Positions 9,037-18,890 of a stretch of DNA of 64,000 bases are shown here, one piece after another. The DNA comes from an uncultured Lysobacter sp. Its GTDB lineage: Bacteria; Pseudomonadota; Gammaproteobacteria; Xanthomonadales; Xanthomonadaceae. The translations under genes and the position numbers were made by a program. Under the pieces are notes generated by a model, which was given only the letters and a program-made list of their open reading frames with translations, was not told the DNA's origin and ran no database searches. The stretch covers positions 21,567-85,566 of the forward strand of contig CAMLID010000009.1 in assembly GCA_946480055.1 (NCBI GenBank). Reading direction: 5' to 3'. Every line of letters starts with the position of its first letter. Within the stretch, counting starts at the first letter, position 1.

Positions 9037-9317
9037 GGGTAGGAGCGGCGTAAGCCGCGACCCGAACCCGCACGCATCGACGACTTGCCGATTCCGCGAC
9101 AGCCTGCGGCTGCCCGCGCGATGATCCTCGCGCGGACCGCCGAACTGGCGCGGTCGCGGCTTACGCCGCTCCTACCCTGATCGCGGCGAACTGCCGGCGC
9201 CGCTCGACCGAGCCGGTCGGGCCGCTTTCTGTGAGAGCGACGTAAGTCGCGATCGCGTGAGTCGGGGCTTGCGTTGTATCCGAACTGCGCGAATCGCGGC
9301 TCACGCCGCTCCCACAG
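9037..9317. repeat. Two inverted REP pairs
   Basis: First pair: 9037-9062 with 9152-9177, 26-bp perfect inverted repeat. Second pair: about 9229-9257 with 9289-9317, imperfect, one arm having the GCGAC/GTCGC stem variant and the other GCGGC/GCCGC. They fill the spacer between two convergent genes (acetyltransferase and DUF4832 protein); I see no gene in it. Confidence 0.85.
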
Positions 9318-9338
9318 TAGTTGGCCTCGGTCCGTGGT

Positions 9339-10805
9339 TCAGCGCGCCGCCACCACATCCACCGCACCCAAGGTCAAGCGCCCCGTGCTGTCGCGGCCGA
9401 CGTTCTGCGGCACGATGCCACGACGTCCCGGCCAGCTGTCGGCGAGCGCGAGCTTGAGCGTGTAGCGTCCCGGCGCCAGCGCCGCCGGCACGCTGGCCTG
9501 CAGCTCGCGGCTCTGCGGCGATCCCGGCAGCAGGCCGGTGAGCGGATAGTCGAGCGCCGACTTGGCCAGCACCACGCCGCCCGCGTCCAGCCAATGCAGC
9601 TCGGCCTGATAGACCTGGTACAGCGGCGCCACGCCGGTGTTCTCGATGCTCAGGCTCAGCGGCAGGCTCGCACCGGCCGCGACCTGATCGGCCCAGGCCG
9701 CGCGCCGCACGGTGAACTCGTAGCCCAGTGCGCGCTTGATGCTCAGCACCTTGGCCCGGAACGCCGCGGTGCCGGTGTTCTCGTGCTGGCCGGCCGGGCC
9801 CAGCCAGGTGAAGTGGTAGTCGCGCACCAGCTTGACGATGTCGGCGGGGCGGTCGGTCCACAGCTTCTTCTGGTCCGCGTACGGACTTTCGCCGCCGATC
9901 GGATTGAGCTGCCAGTTCTGGCGCGCGGCCGGCACTTCGTTGCGATAGCCCCATTCCAGGTTCCACCAGCCGGTGTCGTCGCAGCGCTTGAGCCTGGGCG
10001 AATAGGCGCTGCACATCGCGGTGTAGGACGGGAAGAAGTCTTCGCTGAAGCCGAAGCTGGCGCCGCCGACATCGCTGGCGCGCGCGTAACGCGTGTGCAG
10101 CGGCGTCTGCGCGAAGTTGTTGGTGTAGGCGTCGCGCACCAACGCGCGGGTGGTCGCGTCGGGCTCGTAGCTGGGGCAGCCGGAGGTGTGCCACTCGCCC
10201 CAGAAGCCGAGCAGGCCGACATGCACCGCGGTGATGCGCGGGTCGCCGTCGTAGCGGCGCGCGAACGCGCGCACGAACTGCTGCAACTGCTCGCGCATCG
10301 CCGGCGTGTTGTAGTCCGGCGCCACGCCGGGGCCGTCGCCGCCGCAGTTGCTGTAGGCGTGGCCGGGGATGTTGAGCGGGGCCTGGCCGAGGAACTTGGG
10401 ATAGTCGCGCTCGGGCTGCTCGCCGTCGTAGTAGTAATGAATGTTGTTGCCGACGCTGTCGGGGTAGTCGGCGACCGGGCGCAGCACGAAGGTCGCGTTC
10501 GGATCCTCGGCCAGGATCGGCGCGAGGTGGCGTTGTTCGAAGCCGGCCCAGTCGTACTGCTCGTCGGCGGTTTCGACTTCGCGCCAGGGCAGGTAGATCT
10601 GGTAGATCGAGGCGCCGTAGTGGTTGTCGGGCAGGCCGCCGTCGGCGCCGACCGTGGTGCCCCAGAGCAGGAAACCGCGGTGCGGGTTGGACAGGTCGTC
10701 GTTGCTTTGGGCGGGGAGCAGTTCACCGGCGCGCGCGGGCGCGAGCAGGGCGGTCAGCGCGATCGCGACGGCGAGGGCGGCGGGTGCTACGGGTCGCAGG
10801 TCCAT
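9339..10805 (-). CDS. Secreted DUF4874/DUF4832 protein (glycosidase-like barrel)
   Basis: A 488-residue protein with signal peptide (VAPAALAVAIALTALLAPARA). The first part of the mature protein (about 30-200) has the NPHRGF opening and the YLPWREVE and DWAGFEQRHLAPIL segments that match DUF4874. Residues about 200-370 contain HVGLLGFWGEWHTSG, GFSEDFFPSY and ENTG, resembling DUF4832. The last 110 residues look like an Ig-like beta-sandwich (LSIENTGVAPLYQ, GRYTLKLALADSWPGR). The family is considered a probable TIM-barrel glycosidase relative from the FWGEWH strand-end acidic residue, but no substrate is established. Secretion is inferred. It is a single gene. Confidence 0.85.
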   Translation of the reverse strand: MDLRPVAPAALAVAIALTALLAPARAGELLPAQSNDDLSNPHRGFLLWGTTVGADGGLPDNHYGASIYQIYLPWREVETADEQYDWAGFEQRHLAPILAEDPNATFVLRPVADYPDSVGNNIHYYYDGEQPERDYPKFLGQAPLNIPGHAYSNCGGDGPGVAPDYNTPAMREQLQQFVRAFARRYDGDPRITAVHVGLLGFWGEWHTSGCPSYEPDATTRALVRDAYTNNFAQTPLHTRYARASDVGGASFGFSEDFFPSYTAMCSAYSPRLKRCDDTGWWNLEWGYRNEVPAARQNWQLNPIGGESPYADQKKLWTDRPADIVKLVRDYHFTWLGPAGQHENTGTAAFRAKVLSIKRALGYEFTVRRAAWADQVAAGASLPLSLSIENTGVAPLYQVYQAELHWLDAGGVVLAKSALDYPLTGLLPGSPQSRELQASVPAALAPGRYTLKLALADSWPGRRGIVPQNVGRDSTGRLTLGAVDVVAAR

Positions 10806-10971
10806 GTGAACTCCGTGAGTGGGGGCGCGGCGATGGTGAACGCTGCGCGCACTGCCGGGAGGGGCGCGACATCACAGTCCGACATGTCCCGTGGGTGGGA
10901 CAACGGTTCCGCTAGCGGGGTCACGCTTGTTCCACGCGTTGTGCGTCTTCGGCATGTCTTTTGGCTTTGGT

Positions 10972-11058
10972 GTAGGAGCGGCGTAAGCCGCGACCGCGCC
11001 AGTCGGGCGACCTGCGCAGGTTCGTGAGCATGGCGGTCGCGGCTCACGCCGCTCCTAC
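10972..11058. repeat. Inverted REP pair
   Basis: Arms 10972-10997 and 11033-11058 form a 26-bp inverted repeat with one A/G difference in the loop, spaced 35 bp. They lie in the divergent region between the DUF4832 gene and the hydrolase gene. A small inverted repeat TGTCCC-N6-GGGACA (10885-10902) upstream of the DUF4832 gene could be an operator, but this is speculative. Confidence 0.85.
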
Positions 11059-11140
11059 CCCAGGTCGGGACGGGGCAGGGAGACTTGGTTAGCATCGCCC
11101 CAGGCCCGATATCGCTTTCGTGGCGAACGACGGAGCGGCG

Positions 11141-11773
11141 ATGGAGCGAGCGACGACGGCGGATACGACGCACCGGGTCCTGATGATCCACGGCATCTGG
11201 ATGCCGGCGCTGTCGATGCGCTGGCTGGGCGCGCGCCTGGCCGAGGCCGGCTACGAAAGCAGCACCTATGCCTACGCCGGCGCCGGCGGCGGGCCGGACG
11301 CGGCCCTGCCGGGGCTGCTCGAACGCCTGGCCGAACCGACCCACATCCTGGCCCACAGCCTGGGCGGCCTGATCGCTCTGAGCGCCTTGGCCGCCCAGCC
11401 CGAACTGCCGGTGCCCCGGGTGGTCTGCCTGGGCTCACCGCTGTGCGGCAGCGCCGCGGCCGGTGGGCTGGCCCGGCGCGCCTGGACGGCGGCCGCGCTG
11501 GGCCGCAGCGCCGACCTGCTGTTGCGCGGCTGCCCGCCCTGGTGCGGCCGGGCCGAGGTGGCGGTGATCGCCGGTTCGACCCCGCACGGCCTGGGCCGCT
11601 ATTTCGGCGATCTCGGCCAGGACAGCGACGGCACCGTGGCGGTCGCCGAGACCCGTCTGGACGGCCTGCGCGACCATGCGGTGATCCCCGCCAGTCACAG
11701 CGGCCTGTTGTTTTCGGCGCAGGCGGCCCAGATGGCCGCCGCCTTCTTCCGCCACGGGCGCCTGCGCGCCTGA
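11141..11773 (+). CDS. Alpha/beta hydrolase (lipase/esterase-like)
   Basis: A 210-residue hydrolase. An oxyanion strand HGIWMPALSM follows VLMI, and the nucleophile elbow is AHSLGG with Ser about 73. A later SDGTV acidic segment and SHSGLLF (probable catalytic His) complete the expected Ser-Asp-His order. The LGSPLCGS strand matches PGAP1/triacylglycerol-lipase-like serine hydrolases. I chose ATG 11141 because GGAG lies five bases upstream; GTG 11120 is in frame but has no such site. No signal peptide, so probably cytoplasmic. Substrate unknown. Confidence 0.82.
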   Translation: MERATTADTTHRVLMIHGIWMPALSMRWLGARLAEAGYESSTYAYAGAGGGPDAALPGLLERLAEPTHILAHSLGGLIALSALAAQPELPVPRVVCLGSPLCGSAAAGGLARRAWTAAALGRSADLLLRGCPPWCGRAEVAVIAGSTPHGLGRYFGDLGQDSDGTVAVAETRLDGLRDHAVIPASHSGLLFSAQAAQMAAAFFRHGRLRA

Positions 11774-11881
11774 GGCTAGTCCGGCCGGGCGGCGAGGGCC
11801 CGGTTGTGACGGTCCGGCCCCGGCGGCGGCGCCCGATCGAGTAAAATCGCCGGCTTGTTCACAGATTGAGCCGGTAACGCC

Positions 11882-12613
11882 ATGGGTAGAGGTCCGTCGA
11901 TCGAAGCGCGCAAGAACGCCGAGGATGCGCGTCGCGGCAAGATCTTCACCAAGATCATCCGCGAGATCAGCGTGGCCGCGCGCCGCGGCGGCGGCGATCC
12001 GGGCGGCAATCCCAGCCTGCGCACGGCGATCGACAAAGGGCTTTCGGCCAACATGTCCAAGGACGTGATCGAACGCGCGGTCAAGAAGGCCACCGGCGCG
12101 CTGGAAGGCGTGGAATACGAGGAAATCCGCTACGAGGGTTATGCCCCGGGCGGAGTCGCGGTGATCGTCGACTGCCTGACCGACAACAAGGTTCGCACCG
12201 TCGCCGACGTGCGTCATGCCTTCGGCAAGTTCGGCGGCAACCTCGGCACCGACGGTTCGGTCGCGTTCCTGTTCCAGAAGCGCGGCGTGCTGTGGTTTCC
12301 CGCCGGCACCGACGAAGACCGGGTCACCGAGGCCGCCATCGAAGCCGGCGCCGACGATGTCGTGGTCTACCCGGACGACGGCTCGATCGACGTGCTGACC
12401 GCGCCGGACGCGTTCGTTTCGGTCAAGGCCGCGATGGAAGCGGCCGGTCTGGCCCCGGGCCAGGCCGAGATCACCTACCGCGCCGAGAACGACATCGCCG
12501 TCAGCGGCGAGACCGCGCAGCAGGTGGTCAAGATGCTCAACTGGCTCGAAGACCTGGACGACGTCCAGAACGTCTACTCCAACGCCGATCTCGGCGCCGA
12601 CGCCTACGCGTAG
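11882..12613 (+). CDS. yebC: YebC/PmpR-family protein
   Basis: A 243-residue protein. It starts [20 protein letters not shown], a variant of the usual AGHSKW opening, followed by [19 protein letters not shown] and the long-conserved [16 protein letters not shown] block. [32 protein letters not shown] and the C-terminal [24 protein letters not shown] follow. These proteins are annotated as transcriptional regulators; recent family work also links YebC to relief of ribosome stalling at proline stretches. It is nine bases upstream of ruvC, the common yebC-ruvC arrangement, so co-transcription is likely. Confidence 0.95.
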   Translation: MGRGPSIEARKNAEDARRGKIFTKIIREISVAARRGGGDPGGNPSLRTAIDKGLSANMSKDVIERAVKKATGALEGVEYEEIRYEGYAPGGVAVIVDCLTDNKVRTVADVRHAFGKFGGNLGTDGSVAFLFQKRGVLWFPAGTDEDRVTEAAIEAGADDVVVYPDDGSIDVLTAPDAFVSVKAAMEAAGLAPGQAEITYRAENDIAVSGETAQQVVKMLNWLEDLDDVQNVYSNADLGADAYA

Positions 12614-12622
12614 ACTGCCTGC

Positions 12623-13150
12623 GTGATCCGCATCCTCGGCATCGACCCCGGTTCGCAACGGACCGGCCTGGGCGTCATCGACGTTGCGGCCGACGGCCGT
12701 TGCACCTATGTGCACGCGCAGGCGCTCAAGCTGCTCGACGCCGAGGACTTCCCGTCGCGGCTCGGGCTGCTGTGCGAAGGACTGGAAGCGGCGCTCGACC
12801 AATGGCAGCCGCAGCAGGTCGCGATCGAGACCGTGTTCATGGACAAGTCCGCGACCTCGGCGCTGAAGCTGGGCCACGCCCGCGGCGCCGCGCTGGCGAC
12901 CGTGGTGCGCCGGCGCATTCCGATCAGCGAGTACGCGCCGCGGGTGATCAAGCAATCGCTGGTGGGCCGCGGCGCGGCCGACAAGCAGCAGGTCCAGCAC
13001 ATGGTGCGGCTGCTGCTGAATCTGCCGGAAATGAAGCTGCAGGCCGACGCCGCCGATGCCCTTGCGGTCGCCCTGACCCATGCGCATATGAGTGCGACCA
13101 GCGCGCGCATCGGCCTGACCACGGCGCAATTGCGCAGGCGCGGCGCATGA
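12623..13150 (+). CDS. ruvC: Holliday junction endonuclease RuvC
   Basis: A 175-residue RNase H-fold resolvase that cleaves Holliday junctions with RuvAB. It has the GTG-started [13 protein letters not shown] motif with the first catalytic Asp at residue 8, the [11 protein letters not shown] segment with the second acidic residue, and the C-terminal [16 protein letters not shown] carrying the last acidic pair. Length is close to the usual 173. No obvious Shine-Dalgarno precedes the GTG, suggesting coupling to yebC translation. Confidence 0.97.
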   Translation: MIRILGIDPGSQRTGLGVIDVAADGRCTYVHAQALKLLDAEDFPSRLGLLCEGLEAALDQWQPQQVAIETVFMDKSATSALKLGHARGAALATVVRRRIPISEYAPRVIKQSLVGRGAADKQQVQHMVRLLLNLPEMKLQADAADALAVALTHAHMSATSARIGLTTAQLRRRGA

Positions 13151-13184
13151 GCGCGCCGCTTCGTCATCCCAAGGGAGCGGGTCC

Positions 13185-13319
13185 GTGATCGGACGTCTCA
13201 AAGGCATCATCGTGCATAAGCAACCGCCATGGGCGAAGCGGCGCGTTTGCGAGCCACTGGCTCGCGCGCCGCTGAGCGCCCGCGAGCTGTGCTCGCGGGC
13301 CGGAGGGGTTGAACCATGA
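13185..13319 (+). pseudogene. Duplicated ruvA start forming a 44-codon leader ORF
   Basis: GTG at 13185 has a good Shine-Dalgarno (AAGGGAG at 13171-13177). The ORF reads MIGRLKGIIVHKQPPW, matching 12 of the first 16 residues of the real ruvA product 131 bp downstream; by eye the 48 nt are about 75 % identical. It then leaves the ruvA frame content and continues as an Arg/Leu/Ala-rich tail to TGA at 13317-13319, overlapping the ruvA ATG. It is either a remnant of an older ruvA start displaced by an insertion, or a leader peptide coupling ruvA translation to ruvC. Confidence 0.75.
13249..13300 (+). promoter_or_regulatory. Twin hairpin in front of ruvA
   Basis: The first stem is 13249-13255 with 13259-13265 (7 bp, ACT loop). 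The second is 13278-13287 with 13291-13300 (10 bp, TGT loop). The second ends two bases before the ruvA ribosome-binding site (GGAGGGG, 13302-13308). Position suggests an effect on ruvA translation or the palindrome of a small inserted element; both are inference. Confidence 0.6.
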
Positions 13320-13906
13320 TCGGCCGCCTCAGAGGAACCCTGATCCACAAGCAACCGCCCTGGTTGATCGTGGACGTCAACGGCGTCGGCTACGAGCTGG
13401 AGGCGCCGATGAGCACCTTCTACGACCTGCCCGAACTGGGGCGCGAGATCGCGCTGTTCACCCATTACGCGCAGAAGGAAGACAGCGTCTCGCTGTACGG
13501 CTTCCTGCGCGAGACCGAGCGGCGCCTGTTCCGCGACGTCCAGAAAGTCAGCGGCATTGGCGCCAAGATCGCGCTGGCGGTGCTGTCGGGCGTGCCGGTC
13601 GAAGAGTTCGCGCGCCTGGTCCAGGCCGGCGACGTGACCGCGCTGACCCGCATCCCCGGCATCGGCAAGAAGACCGCCGAACGCATGGTGGTAGAGCTGC
13701 GCGACCGCGCCGCGGATTTCGTAGGCTCCGGTGCCGTCCTCGGCGGCAACGGCGTGCCCGCCGATCCGCAGAGCGAGGCCACCGTCGCCCTGCAGCAACT
13801 GGGCTACAAGCCCGCCGAGGCCGCGCGCATGGCGCGCGATGCCACCGCCGCCGGCGACGACGCCGCCGCCATCATCCGCAAAGCGCTAAAGTCCGCGCTT
13901 CGCTGA
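13316..13906 (+). CDS. ruvA: Holliday junction branch-migration protein RuvA
   Basis: A 196-residue junction-binding subunit that tetramerises and recruits the RuvB motor. An OB-fold domain I ([31 protein letters not shown]) is followed by helix-hairpin-helix motifs [15 protein letters not shown] and [19 protein letters not shown]. The C-terminal RuvB-binding three-helix domain ends [37 protein letters not shown] strong ribosome-binding site (GGAGGGG) precedes ATG 13316. Its start codon overlaps the stop of the duplicated leader ORF. Confidence 0.97.
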   Translation: MIGRLRGTLIHKQPPWLIVDVNGVGYELEAPMSTFYDLPELGREIALFTHYAQKEDSVSLYGFLRETERRLFRDVQKVSGIGAKIALAVLSGVPVEEFARLVQAGDVTALTRIPGIGKKTAERMVVELRDRAADFVGSGAVLGGNGVPADPQSEATVALQQLGYKPAEAARMARDATAAGDDAAAIIRKALKSALR

Positions 13907-13942
13907 GCCCATGGCGGCGTACCCGCCCGGAGCACACGCACC

Positions 13943-15907
13943 ATGGCTTCCACCGTTCCTTCCGCCGATGCGCAGCCGCGCAAGCAGGCCCACGACGCCC
14001 AGGGCCACGGTCACGGCCATGGCAGCAAGGGCCTGGCCGGGCTGGTCGTCGGTGCGATCGGCGTCGTCTTCGGCGACATCGGCACCAGCCCGCTGTACAC
14101 GCTGAAAGAGGCGTTTTCGCCGCACTTCGGTCTGGTCGGCCCGCACATCACTCCGGCGGCGTTCCACGACACCGTGCTGGGCATCCTGTCGCTGGTGTTC
14201 TGGGCGCTGATGATCGTGGTCACTGCCAAGTACGTGACCATCATCATGCGCGCCGACAACGAAGGCGAGGGCGGCATCATGGCGCTGATGACCCTGGCCC
14301 AGCGCACCCTGGCCAAGGGCGGGCGCTCGGCGTATGTGGTGGGCATCCTCGGCATCTTCGGCGCGTCGTTGTTCTTCGGCGACAGCGTGATCACCCCGGC
14401 GATCTCGGTGCTCGGCGCGGTCGAGGGCCTGGAAGTCGCCGCGCCCGGCCTGCACCGTTTCATCGTCCCGATCACGGTGGTGATCCTGGTGATGGTGTTC
14501 CTGGCCCAGCGCTTCGGCACCGAGAAGGTCGGCCGCGTGTTCGGCCCGATCACCGTGCTGTGGTTTTTGGCTCTGGCCGCGATCGGCGTGCACAACATCG
14601 TCGATGCCCCGGAAGTGCTCAAGGCGCTGAACCCGATGTGGGGCGCGCGCTTCTTCATCGAACACGGCCTGCACTCGGTGCTGATCCTGGGCGTGGTGGT
14701 GCTGGCGGTGACCGGCGGCGAAGCGCTGTACGCCGACATGGGCCACTTCGGCGCCCGGCCGATCCGCTACGCCTGGTACATCATGGTGCTGCCCTGCCTG
14801 ATGCTGAATTACCTGGGCCAGGGCGCGTTCGTGCTCGAACATCCGGCAGCGGTGCGCAACCCGTTCTTCGAGGCGGTGCCGACCTGGGCGCTGTACCCGA
14901 TGATCGTGCTGGCGACGATGGCGGCGGTGATCGCCTCGCAGGCGGTCATCACCGGCGCCTATTCGATCGCGCGCCAGGCCATGCAGCTGGGCTATATCCC
15001 GCGCATGCAGATCAAGCACACCTCGCACGACACCATCGGCCAGATCTACGTGCCCTACATCAACTGGATCCTGGCGATCACGGTGATCGCGGTGGTGCTG
15101 GCCTTCCGCAGCTCGACCGCGCTGGCCACGGCCTACGGCATCTCGGTGTCGGCGACGATGCTGATCGACACCCTGCTGCTGGCGCTGGTCGCGCGCGCGC
15201 TGTGGCCGCGCTGGCGCGCCTGGGTGCTGCCGCTGTGCGTGGTGTTCTTCGTCGTCGACGTCGGTTTCGTGGTCGCCAACGGCGCCAAGTTCTTCGACGG
15301 CGCGTGGTTCCCGGTGGTGCTGGGCCTGACCGTGTTCACGGTGATGCGCACCTGGCGCCGCGGCCGCGAACTGCTGCACGACGAGGTGCGCAAGGAGGGC
15401 ATCCAGCTCGACAGCTTCCTGCCCGGTCTGATGCTGGCGCCGCCGATCCGAGTGCCGGGCACCGCGGTGTTCATGACCGCCGACAAGGGCGTGGTCCCGC
15501 ATGCGCTGCTGCACAACCTCAAGCACAACAAGGTGCTGCACGAGCGCAACGTGTTCCTGACCGTGGAAACCCTGAACGTGCCGCACGCGCCGCGCGAGAA
15601 GCGGCTCAAGATCGAAGCCATCGGCGACGATTTCTACCGCGTGCTGATCCGCTTCGGCTTCATGGAAATGCCCGACGTGCCGCTGGCGCTGATGCGCTCC
15701 TGCGACGCCGGCGGCATCTATTTCGATCCGATGGACACCACTTATTTCGCCAGCCGCGAGACTGTGGTCGCCAGCCGTCACCGCGGCATGCCGATCTGGC
15801 GCGATCGTCTGTTCGCCTTCATGCACCGCAACGCCGCGCCGGCGACCGGCTTCTTCCGCATCCCGGGCAACCGTCTGGTCGAGCTGGGCGCGCAGGTCGA
15901 AATCTGA
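13943..15907 (+). CDS. kup: Potassium uptake protein Kup
   Basis: A 654-residue KUP/HAK/KT transporter for low-affinity proton-coupled potassium uptake across the inner membrane. A His/Gly-rich hydrophilic N-terminus ([10 protein letters not shown]) precedes the family motif [22 protein letters not shown]. About 12 membrane helices extend to residue 465, including [20 protein letters not shown] and [14 protein letters not shown] cytoplasmic C-terminal domain of about 190 residues follows ([30 protein letters not shown]). It is inserted between ruvA and ruvB in the same direction, 36 bp after ruvA. A GGAG site lies upstream of the ATG. Confidence 0.97.
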   Translation: MASTVPSADAQPRKQAHDAQGHGHGHGSKGLAGLVVGAIGVVFGDIGTSPLYTLKEAFSPHFGLVGPHITPAAFHDTVLGILSLVFWALMIVVTAKYVTIIMRADNEGEGGIMALMTLAQRTLAKGGRSAYVVGILGIFGASLFFGDSVITPAISVLGAVEGLEVAAPGLHRFIVPITVVILVMVFLAQRFGTEKVGRVFGPITVLWFLALAAIGVHNIVDAPEVLKALNPMWGARFFIEHGLHSVLILGVVVLAVTGGEALYADMGHFGARPIRYAWYIMVLPCLMLNYLGQGAFVLEHPAAVRNPFFEAVPTWALYPMIVLATMAAVIASQAVITGAYSIARQAMQLGYIPRMQIKHTSHDTIGQIYVPYINWILAITVIAVVLAFRSSTALATAYGISVSATMLIDTLLLALVARALWPRWRAWVLPLCVVFFVVDVGFVVANGAKFFDGAWFPVVLGLTVFTVMRTWRRGRELLHDEVRKEGIQLDSFLPGLMLAPPIRVPGTAVFMTADKGVVPHALLHNLKHNKVLHERNVFLTVETLNVPHAPREKRLKIEAIGDDFYRVLIRFGFMEMPDVPLALMRSCDAGGIYFDPMDTTYFASRETVVASRHRGMPIWRDRLFAFMHRNAAPATGFFRIPGNRLVELGAQVEI

Positions 15908-15930
15908 TCCGTGCGTACCCCGGCGTGGTT

Positions 15931-15995
15931 CCCGGGCTACGCCCCGGGTTTCGTCGAGGCCTGGCTCGTCGAAGCCTGGCTCGTCGAAGCCTGAG
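15931..15995. repeat. Small palindrome and three 15-bp repeats after kup
   Basis: CCCGGG-N6-CCCGGG (15931-15948) is followed by TTT and may be a weak terminator for kup. Then TCGTCGAAGCCTGGC repeats three times (15951-15965, 15966-15980, 15981-15995) with small differences. This spacer separates kup from ruvB. Confidence 0.65.
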
Positions 15996-16060
15996 CCGGT
16001 CGCGCCGATCCGTGCGTTGCGCCGCGGGCGGGTCGCACGCGGCCATGCGAACATAGGCGC

Positions 16061-17089
16061 ATGACCGAGAACCGCATCATCGCCCCCAGCGCGAACCGCG
16101 AGGACGAGGCCCTGGAGGCTTCGATCCGGCCCAAACGTCTGGACGAGTACCTGGGCCAGCAGCCGGTTCGCGAGCAGCTCAAGATCTACATCGAGGCCGC
16201 CAAGGGCCGCGGCGAGGCCCTGGATCACGTCCTGATCTTCGGGCCGCCCGGCCTGGGCAAGACCACCCTCAGCCACGTGATCGCCAACGAGCTGGGCGTC
16301 AACCTGCGCCAGACCTCCGGCCCGGTGATCGAGAAAGCCGGCGACCTGGCCGCGCTGCTGACCAATCTGCAGCCGCACGACGTGCTGTTCGTCGACGAGA
16401 TCCACCGCCTCTCGCCCGTGGTCGAGGAAGTGCTGTACCCGGCGATGGAGGACTACCAGATCGACATCATGATCGGCGAGGGCCCCGCGGCGCGCTCGAT
16501 CAAGCTCGACCTGCCGCCGTTCACCCTGATCGGCGCCACCACCCGCGCCGGCCTGCTGACCGCGCCGCTGCGCGATCGCTTCGGCATCGTCCAGCGCCTG
16601 GAGTTCTACAGCGCCGAGGAACTGACCAAGATCGTGCGTCGCTCGGCCAATATCCTGGGCATCGATTGCGTGCCCGAGGGCGCGGCCGAGATCGCCAAGC
16701 GCTCGCGCGGCACCCCGCGCATCGCCAACCGCCTACTGCGCCGGGTGCGCGACTACGCCCAGGTCCGCGCCGGCGGCCGCATCGACAGCGAGACCGCGGA
16801 CGCGGCCATGGCCATGCTCAAGGTCGATCCGCAGGGCTTCGACGAACTCGACCGGCGCCTGCTGCAGACCATCATCGAGTCCTTCGACGGCGGTCCGGTC
16901 GGGGTCGAATCGCTGGCCGCCGCGCTCAGCGAGGAGCGCGGCACGCTCGAGGACGTGATCGAGCCCTTCCTGATCCAGCAGGGCTACCTGGTCCGCAGCG
17001 CGCGCGGCCGCATGGCCACGGCCAAGGCCTACCGGCACATCGGCCTGAAGCCGAAAGCCAATGCCAGCGGGCTTTTCGAAGAGGGTTGA
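16061..17089 (+). CDS. ruvB: Holliday junction helicase RuvB
   Basis: A 342-residue AAA+ motor that drives branch migration on RuvA-bound junctions. Walker A is [11 protein letters not shown] (about 62-72) and Walker [12 protein letters not shown]. Sensor 1 is [19 protein letters not shown], which includes the arginine finger region, and sensor 2 is [19 protein letters not shown]. The C-terminal winged helix ends [24 protein letters not shown]. Length is normal. It is separated from ruvA by kup. Confidence 0.98.
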   Translation: MTENRIIAPSANREDEALEASIRPKRLDEYLGQQPVREQLKIYIEAAKGRGEALDHVLIFGPPGLGKTTLSHVIANELGVNLRQTSGPVIEKAGDLAALLTNLQPHDVLFVDEIHRLSPVVEEVLYPAMEDYQIDIMIGEGPAARSIKLDLPPFTLIGATTRAGLLTAPLRDRFGIVQRLEFYSAEELTKIVRRSANILGIDCVPEGAAEIAKRSRGTPRIANRLLRRVRDYAQVRAGGRIDSETADAAMAMLKVDPQGFDELDRRLLQTIIESFDGGPVGVESLAAALSEERGTLEDVIEPFLIQQGYLVRSARGRMATAKAYRHIGLKPKANASGLFEEG

Positions 17090-17093
17090 GCGA

Positions 17094-17528
17094 GTGATTG
17101 CACCGGCGTTCAGTTGGCCGACACGCGTCTATTGGGAAGATACCGACGCCGGTGGCGTGGTCTACCACGCGCAATACCTGGCGTTCCTGGAACGCGCGCG
17201 CAGCGAATGGGTGCGTGCCCAGGGTTACGGCCAGGAGCGGCTGCGGCTGGAGTTCGAGCTGGTGTTCGCGGTCCGCGCGATGCAGATCGACTTCCTCAAG
17301 CCCGCGCGCCTCGACGACGCCTTGTCGGTGTCGGCGGAGCTGCGCGAGTGCCGCCGCGCCAGCCTGGTGTTCGCGCAGGCCATCCACCGTGGCGACGAGC
17401 GTCTGTTCACGGCGACGGTGCGCTTGGCCGCGCTGGACCCGCAGGACTTCCGCCCGCGCCCGATTCCGGCGGCGCTGTACGAGCCGCTGAAAGCGCTGGT
17501 GACCCCGGCGCCGCAAGAACCAACGTAA
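17094..17528 (+). CDS. ybgC: Tol-Pal-associated acyl-CoA thioesterase YbgC
   Basis: A 144-residue hot-dog fold thioesterase. The [27 protein letters not shown] motif contains the active-site Asp and the substrate-tunnel His. GTG 17094 begins the family's start region and lies four bases after the ruvB stop, with GAGGG upstream; the frame is open further into ruvB but that part is not YbgC-like. YbgC heads tol-pal operons in most proteobacteria and hydrolyses short or medium acyl-CoA or acyl-ACP linked to phospholipid metabolism. Confidence 0.93.
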   Translation: MIAPAFSWPTRVYWEDTDAGGVVYHAQYLAFLERARSEWVRAQGYGQERLRLEFELVFAVRAMQIDFLKPARLDDALSVSAELRECRRASLVFAQAIHRGDERLFTATVRLAALDPQDFRPRPIPAALYEPLKALVTPAPQEPT

Positions 17529-17565
17529 CCATCAGGCCCGTGCTGCGGGCTACGGAGAAACAAGC

Positions 17566-18345
17566 ATGACGTCATCGTTGATCGCGCTTCTGGCCACGAC
17601 CGTGGAAGCCCTGCCGGAAGAGGCCGCCAGCGCGGTGACGCAGGCCGCCGCGAGCGCCGCGGGCGCCGACTTCAGCCTGCTGGACCTGGTGCTCAAGGCC
17701 AGCATCCCGGTGCAGCTGATCATGGCCTTGCTGGTACTGGCGTCGGTCACGTCCTGGATCATCATCTTCCGCAAATGGAAGGTGATCCGGCGTGCCAGGA
17801 ACGAGGCCGACCACTTCGAGGAACGCTTCTGGTCGGGCGCCGAACTGAGCAAGCTCTACGCCGGCACCACCGAACGCGGCCGCGGCGTCGGCGGCCTGGA
17901 AGCGATCTTCGAAGCCGGCTTCCGCGAGTTCAACCGCATCCGCCAGCGTCGCGGCGTCGATGCCCGCGCCCAGCTCGAAGGCGCCCAGCGCGCGATGCGC
18001 GCGACCGGTTCGCGCGAACTCGACGGCCTGGAGCACAACCTCGAACTCCTCGCCAACATCGGCTCGACCTCGCCCTACATCGGCCTGGTCGGCACCGTGT
18101 TCGGCATCATGGTCACCATGCATTCGCTGATCTCGACCACCAAGCAGGTCGGCATCGCCGACGTCGCGCCGGGTATTTCCGAAGCGCTGCTGGCGACCGC
18201 GATGGGCCTGTTCGTGGCGATCCCGGCGGTCTGGGCCTACAACCGCTACGCCACCAGTGTGGAGCGTCTGGCGGTTCGCTACGACGCGTTCTCCGAGGAG
18301 TTCTCCTCGATCCTGCAGCGGCAGTCCCACCTCGACGAAGGCTGA
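17566..18345 (+). CDS. tolQ: Tol-Pal system protein TolQ
   Basis: A 259-residue inner-membrane motor subunit, MotA/TolQ/ExbB family. The first membrane helix is about 40-60 ([23 protein letters not shown]). A large cytoplasmic loop runs about 65-165. The two C-terminal helices carry [19 protein letters not shown] and [25 protein letters not shown], the most conserved segments of the family. It forms the proton channel with TolR. GGAG lies 10 bases before the ATG. Confidence 0.97.
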   Translation: MTSSLIALLATTVEALPEEAASAVTQAAASAAGADFSLLDLVLKASIPVQLIMALLVLASVTSWIIIFRKWKVIRRARNEADHFEERFWSGAELSKLYAGTTERGRGVGGLEAIFEAGFREFNRIRQRRGVDARAQLEGAQRAMRATGSRELDGLEHNLELLANIGSTSPYIGLVGTVFGIMVTMHSLISTTKQVGIADVAPGISEALLATAMGLFVAIPAVWAYNRYATSVERLAVRYDAFSEEFSSILQRQSHLDEG

Positions 18346-18393
18346 TGCGAGCCCCTCGCACGCGTCCGCATCCGAGCGCCAGCGCGCTCCTAT

Positions 18394-18415
18394 GCCTTCC
18401 GCTGCAGCGGAAGGC
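18394..18415. repeat. 22-bp perfect palindrome between tolQ and tolR
   Basis: The arm GCCTTCCGCTG is followed directly by its reverse complement (18394-18415). It sits in the 95-bp tolQ-tolR gap, unusually large for this operon. It could pause transcription or protect the upstream message. Confidence 0.6.
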
Positions 18416-18440
18416 GTCGTAAAGAATTGAGAGGAAGGCC

Positions 18441-18886
<446 letters not shown>

Positions 18887-18890
<4 letters not shown>

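Noticed and set aside
13309..16056. 915-codon plus-strand frame across ruvA and kup
   Set aside because: Arg/Ala/Pro-rich shadow in the wrong frame of two well-recognised genes.
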